Shown piece after piece: positions 58,900 to 64,000 of a stretch of 64,000 bases of DNA (position 1 is the stretch's first letter; each line of letters starts with the position of its first letter). Location of the stretch: the NCBI GenBank assembly GCA_933228675.1, contig OW121740.1, positions 154,925,273 through 154,989,272 on the forward strand. Direction: 5' to 3'. The stretch comes from Stomorhina lunata (lineage: Eukaryota > Arthropoda > Insecta > Diptera > Rhiniidae). Below the pieces are notes generated by a model. That model was not told the origin of the DNA. It saw nothing but the letters and a program-made list of their open reading frames with translations, and searched no databases. A program made the translations under genes and the position numbers.

Positions 58900-61800
58900 T
58901 TTAAACCAAAATCTTTGTACAGAAAAATATTTTGAACGGAAATTTTTCTATAAAAAAAATTGTTTAAAGAAAATTCTTGTATAGAATAATTTTTTTGATG
59001 AAAATTTTTGTATAAAAAAATATTTATAACGAAAATTGTTGCATAAAAAAAAAAAATTTTAACGAAAACTTTTGTATAGAAAAATACTTTTTCAGAAAAA
59101 AATTTTTCTATAGAAAATTTTTTTGTACAAAAAAAAAAATTTTATCAAAAAATATTTCTATAGAAAATTTTTTTGTAAAAAAAATATTTTCCATAGAAAA
59201 TTTTTTTGATAAAGAAATTTTTCTATAGAAAATTTTTTGACAAAAAATTTTTCTATAGAAAATTTTTTGATAAAAAATTTTTCTATAGAAAATTTTTTGA
59301 TAAAAAATTTTTCTATAGAAAATTTTTTGATAAAAAATTTTTCTATAGAAAATTTTTCGATAAAAAATTTTTCTATAGAAAATTTTTTGATAAAAAATGT
59401 TTCTATAGAAAATTTTTTGATAAAAAAATGTTTCTATAGAAAATTTTTTGATAAAAAAATGTTTCTATAGAAAATTTTTTGATAAAAAAATGTTTCTATA
59501 GAAAATTTTTTGATAAAAAGATGTTTCTATGGAAAATTTTTTGATAAAAAAATGTTTCTATGGAAAATTTTTTGATAAAAAAATGTTTCTATAGAAAATT
59601 TTTTGATAAAAAAATGTTTCTATAGAAAATTTTTTGATAAAAAAATGTTTCTATAGAAAATTTTTTGATAAAAAAATGTTTCTATAGAAAATTTTTTGAT
59701 AAAAAATGTTTCTATAGAAAATTTTTTGATAAAAACTATTCTATAGATAAAAAAAATTTCTCTATTGAAATTTTTTTTTATTAAAAAATTTTTTATAGAA
59801 AAATTTTTTTATCAAAAAATTTTTCTATATAAAATTTTTTGCTAAAAAAATTTTCAATAGAATATTTTTTGATAAAAAAATTTTTCTATAAAAAAATTTT
59901 TTAATAAAAAAATTTTCTATAGAAAATTTTTTGATAAAAAAATTTTTTGATTAAAAAAATTTCTCTATAGAAAATTTTTTGAGAAAAAAATTTTTCTATA
60001 GACAATTTTTTTTTATGAAAAATTTTTCTATTGAAAATTTTTTGAAAAAAAAGTTGTCTATAGAAAAATGAATTTAGCACAAAATGTTCTATTGAAATTT
60101 TTTCTCTCAAAAGAAAATATTTTTTTCTTTGCTGAAAAGAATTTTTCTATAGGAAATTTTTTGATAACATTTTTTTTTGTCAAAAAATTTTTTTATGAAA
60201 TTTTTTATAGTAAATTTTCAGTCTAGATATTTTTTTATTAAGAAAATTTTCTAAAAAAATTTTCAATAGAAAAATTATCAAAAAATTGTCTAGAGAAAAA
60301 TTATCTATGGAAAAACTTTTTATCAAAAAATTGTCTATAGAAAAATATTATGGAAAAAACTTTCTATTGAAAAATTTGTCTATAGAAACATTTTTATATC
60401 AAAAAGTTTTCTATAGAGAAATTTTTTATCAAAAAATTTTCTAGAGAAAAATTTTCTAAAAAAAATATTTCTAGAGAAAAATTTTCTATAGAAAAACTTT
60501 TCATGAAAAATTTTCTATAGAAAAATTTTTTTATCCAAAAATTTTCTATAGAAAAATTTGTTAATCCAAAAATTTTCAATAGAAAACTGTTTTATCCAAA
60601 AATTTTCTATAGAAAAAAATTTTTATCCAAAAATTTTCAATAGCAAAATATTTTCATCCAAAAATTTTCAATAGAAGAAAAAAATTTTATCAAAAAATTT
60701 TCTATTGCAAAATTGTTATTTATTAAGAAACATTTTGTACAAACAATTTTTTAACAAAAAGTTTTTTATAGAAATTTTTTATTCAAAAAAATTATTTATC
60801 TAAAAATTTTCTAGAGAACAATTTTTTTTTATCCAAAAATATACGAATTTTTTAATCCAAAAATTTTCTATAGAAAATTTTTTTATTCAAAGATTTTCTT
60901 TAGAAAAATTGTTGTATCCAAAAATTTTCGATAGAAAAATTTTTTATACAAAAATTTTTTATAGAAAAATTTATATTCAAAAATTTTCTATAGAAAAGTT
61001 TTTTTATGCAAAAATTTCCTATAGAAAAATTTTTTATCCAAAAATTTTCTATGGAAATATTTTATGTCCAAAAATTTTCTACAAAAAATTTTCTTATCTT
61101 AAAATTTTCTATAGAAAAATTTTTGTATCCAAAAATTTTCAATAGAAAATTTTTTTATCCAAAATTTTTTTTATAAGAAAATTTTTGTTTTCAAAAATTT
61201 TGTATAGAAAAATTGTTTTGTTCAAAAATATCCTATAGAAAAGTTTTTTATCCAAAAATTTTTTATAGAAAAATTTTTTATCCAAAAATTTTCAATAAAA
61301 AATTTTTTATACAAAAATTTTCAATAAAAAATTTTTTATCCAAAAATTTTCAATAAAAAATTTTTTTGTAAAAAAAATTTTCTATAGAAAAAATTTTTTA
61401 TGAAAAGATTTTCTATGCCAAAAAGTTTTTATGAAAAAATTTTCTATACAAGAAAAATTTCTATAGAAATAATTTTTTTTTTTATCAAACAATTTTCTAT
61501 AGAAAATTATTATTATTTTTTTAATTTGCTATAGAAAAATTTTTTTATTAAAAAATTTTCTATAGAAACATTTTTATCACCAAAAAAAAAAAAAAAATAG
61601 TTTTATCCAAAAATTTTCTATAAAATTTTTTTTTTATCCAAAAATTTTCTTAGAGAATTTTTTTTATCAAAAAATTTTCTATAGAAATATTTCTTGATTG
61701 AAAAATTTTCTTTACAAAAGTTTTGTTGTCCTAAAATTTTCTAAAGAAAAATTTCTTTATTCAAAAAATTTCTATAGAAAAATTGTGTTATCCAAAAATT

Positions 61801-61975
61801 TTCTATAGAAAAATTTTTGGTGAAAAAATTTTTGGTTAAAAAATTTTTCTATGCAAAATTTTTTAACCAAAAATTTTTTTATCAACAAATTTTCTTATTC
61901 AAAATTTTTGAGCAGAAATATGTTTTTATCCAAAATTTTTCTATAGAAATTTTTTTTTATCCAAAAATTTCCTAT
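58900..61975. repeat. 30/31-bp TTTCTATAGAAA satellite, 3 kb, with orientation change
   Basis: From about 59215 to 59750 the unit TTTCTATAGAAAATTTTTTG + ATAAAAAA(T) is nearly perfect, first at 30 bp and then at 31 bp after gaining one A. From about 60240 to 61970 the units are in the opposite orientation (AAAAATTTTCTATAGAAAAA + TTTTTTATCC) and more diverged. The zone between, about 59790-60240, is mixed. Where the period is 30 bp, frames stay open and give spurious ORFs. Confidence 0.9.
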
Positions 61976-62680
61976 TGACTCTCATTCCATGACAATCGCT
62001 CATTCTTATGTTTTCAAATATTTTTGAAAATTGTCCTTTACTTTACAACTGCTAGGTTATCTCTTACAAACACACACTCAAATAAGAATGTGTAAAAAAT
62101 TCTCTAAATGCATTTATTTTGTTTTTTTTCTAGATTTGAATGTTTTGTTTCTTGTTTTTTGTTCGTTTTTATAATCCATTACTAACGCGTGACATAGTAA
62201 TTAAATTTAATCAAATTAACAGAATCTAACCCGCAATCAGTTCAAATGATTGAAAGGTTTGAGTGAGTGAATTGGTATAAAATCATTTACATGTTTTTAT
62301 TACAAATTCACATGTAAAATTTTAAGTATGAATCGTGCTCATTTAAATTATTTTATACAAACTCGCAAATTTGTGTTTTGACACCAGAAATGACATAAAT
62401 TTAGAAGTATTTGCATGAACAAATGATTGGTGTCAGAAGTTATTAAGTAATTTTTCAAACTAATTTACAATTGTATTTTATACTTTTGAAAATAATTTTT
62501 TATGATGGAAGTTTAATATTTGTGAATTTATTTGTTCCAAAATAGTCAAAGGTCAATCTTATATGTAATTTCTATAAAATTTAAAATAGATATACAAATT
62601 TTCGGAATTTTTTACATTATTTATAACAATGGTATACTGTTTCTTCATTTTATTTTATTTTTTTTTTAAATTTTGGTATT
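61976..62680. other. Unique-looking spacer, no gene recognised
   Basis: AT-rich single-copy-looking DNA with CACACACTC near 62072. No coding signal. Confidence 0.45.
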
Positions 62681-62865
62681 GAAAAGGCCGAAATCGGTAC
62701 GCATTAGACCATAGTTCCCTTATAACCTCGCCTAGGATAATCGCTTATTGTGACAAATTTTAACAGGTATGATGATTAAGATTTAGTATAGAGATGTTTT
62801 ATATAAGCACTAGGCAGTAAATTGAATTTCATTGAAATCGGTTCACTTAACCAGGAATAGGCAGC
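62681..62865 (-). mobile_element. Helentron-like type I body fragment
   Basis: AATCGGTACGCATTAGACCA, TAGTTCCCTTATAACC and CACTAGGCAGTAAATTG..ATTGAAATCGGTTCAC are reverse-orientation type I modules. Both ends are missing. Confidence 0.65.
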
Positions 62866-63179
62866 CCATACCACCAGAAGCCGATGATTTTTTTTAAATA
62901 CCACGATCCTTAATAAAACTCGTGAAAATGAGTATTAAAATCATTTTGTTGGAATTTGAATTTTAACAGAGTTGATTGGTACCGTTTTGTTAAAGAAAAG
63001 ACAAAATAGGCAAGAAATAAAATCAAAATCCAATTTATACCAACAAAATACATGGTTCGAGAGAACAAAGAAATATAATAACGAACATTGTTGCCACGAC
63101 ACTATTATTTTTGTAGACATTGGCAATATTTTTGCAAGTAATGGGAATGTTTTTCAAAACAGAAAAAAATTCTAATATT
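62866..63179. other. Spacer
   Basis: Three overlapping 60-70-codon frames at 62941-63238 have no recognisable domain. No feature is supported. Confidence 0.4.
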
Positions 63180-63850
63180 AAACAATTCAAGATTTTTATA
63201 TTTTTTAGATATTTTCGATCCAAAAATTTTTTTATCATAAAATGTTTAATAAAAATACTTTTTTTTTTGGAAAATTGTTCGATAAAAATTATATTTTATA
63301 GAAAATTTTTCGATAAAAATATTTTTCTGAAAAAATTTTCAAGAAAAATATTTTTATATAAAAAAATTTTTAAATCTTTTATTTAAAAATTTTTGATAAA
63401 AAAATTTTCTATGGAAAATTTTTGATAAAAAAAATTTTTATGGAAAATTTTTGATAAAAAAATATTTAATAGAAAAAATTTTTAGTAAAAAAAAATTTCT
63501 ATAAAAAAATGTTTAATAAAAAATTTTCTATAAAACAATTTTTGATTAAAAAAATTAAAGAAAAATTTTCTATTTTTCTTTTTGATTGATTTTTCTATAG
63601 AAAATATTTATATAAAAAAAAATTTTGATAAAAAATTTTTTTATAGAAAAAATTTTGATAAAGAAATTTTCTAAAGAAAAATGTTTGATAAAAAAAATTT
63701 CCTGTAGAAAAATTTTTGATAAAAAAATACAAAAATTTTTGATAAAAAATTTTTTATACAAAAATTTTTGATAAAAAAAATTGTCTATAGAAAAATTTTT
63801 GATAAAAAAATTTTCTATAGAAAATTTTTAGATAAAAAAATTTTGAACAC
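63180..63850. repeat. Degenerate TTTCTATAGAAA satellite
   Basis: Units like AAAAATTTTTGATAAAAAA + TTTTCTATAG, forward orientation as at 59215, diverged. It borders a helentron-like hairpin on the right. Confidence 0.8.
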
Positions 63851-63875
63851 TTATTATACTTATTATACCACTTAT

Positions 63876-63908
63876 TATACCCACCATCAAAGAATAATGG
63901 GAGATATA
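63876..63908 (-). mobile_element. Helentron-like type I 3' hairpin fragment
   Basis: TATACCCACCATCA..AATGGGAGATATA is the type I terminal hairpin. The rest of the element is replaced by a SINE fragment. Confidence 0.55.
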
Positions 63909-63910
63909 GC

Positions 63911-63988
63911 AACAACCAGTGGGTCTGGGTCTGGCAGGGGATCGAACTTGGGACCTCTGTTATGCTAACCTGCTATACCACGGCGGTT
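63911..63988 (-). mobile_element. tRNA-derived SINE, copy 3, with internal deletions
   Basis: On the minus strand it has the A box TGGTATAGCAGG and B box GTTCGATCC of the same family as 1884-2255. About 12 nt of the anticodon arm are missing, apparently between two TAG repeats. The body jumps from the end of the head straight to CCACTGG, so most of it is deleted. The window ends 12 bp later. Confidence 0.75.
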
Positions 63989-64000
63989 CAAAAGAAAAGT

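Noticed and set aside
59206..59470. Repeat proteins of FYRKFFDKK type
   Set aside because: Translation of the 30-bp satellite, open only where the period is divisible by three.

Overview
This window looks like non-coding DNA from a higher fly (Diptera, Brachycera; a calyptrate such as a blow fly or house fly would fit, but the species is inferred). It is very AT-rich. It carries repeats close to the Drosophila INE-1/DINE-1 family: a stretch reading GAGTCGATTTAGCGATG, then a (GTCY)n microsatellite, then a terminal hairpin ending GGGTATA. I see no intact protein-coding gene. The longer open frames are translations of microsatellites and satellites. The region is either the inside of a very large intron or a gene desert near heterochromatin.

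About a third is tandem repeat. 31-bp monomers fill 1-690, 11759-13117, 14985-17170 (opposite orientation) and 38280-40505. 31/21-bp monomers fill 23106-24135, 28-bp monomers 42230-43235, and 30/31-bp monomers 52560-53690, 58900-61975 and 63180-63850. AAAGCTTT-rich degenerate DNA fills 18680-21210 and 22150-22925. Longer units are 132 bp (24270-24830), about 420 bp (28900-30575) and 143 bp (53695-54670). Most of the short monomers share a dyad built on CTAT/ATAG.

About 15% is a dispersed DINE-1/helentron-like element in two subfamilies. Type I ends in TATACCC..ATGGTGGGTATA; type II ends in ATACCCTTTCCACC..GGTGAAGGGTAT. Several copies are broken, inverted head to head, or invaded by other elements: a tRNA-Ala-derived SINE with a (TA)n tail, a 181-bp palindromic MITE, a MITE family with GATATCGAT in its TIRs, and an unnamed TIR element. 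Other relics are a pogo/Tigger-like transposase (7630-8318), a Tc1/mariner transposase fragment (45082-45318), an RTE-type LINE reverse transcriptase (50635-51590) and a second tRNA-derived repeat in two copies (51591-52245).

Between repeats lie islands of apparently single-copy DNA rich in CAA, CA and GAT runs, as in long fly introns. They hold the most gene-like signals: a heat-shock-type promoter at 45802-45960 with a perfect four-unit heat-shock element, a possible non-coding exon at 37608-37964, a possible 37-nt exon at 57794-57830, and a 30-codon secretory-looking frame at 26230-26322. None is proven. All homology calls rest on remembered family hallmarks, not searches.
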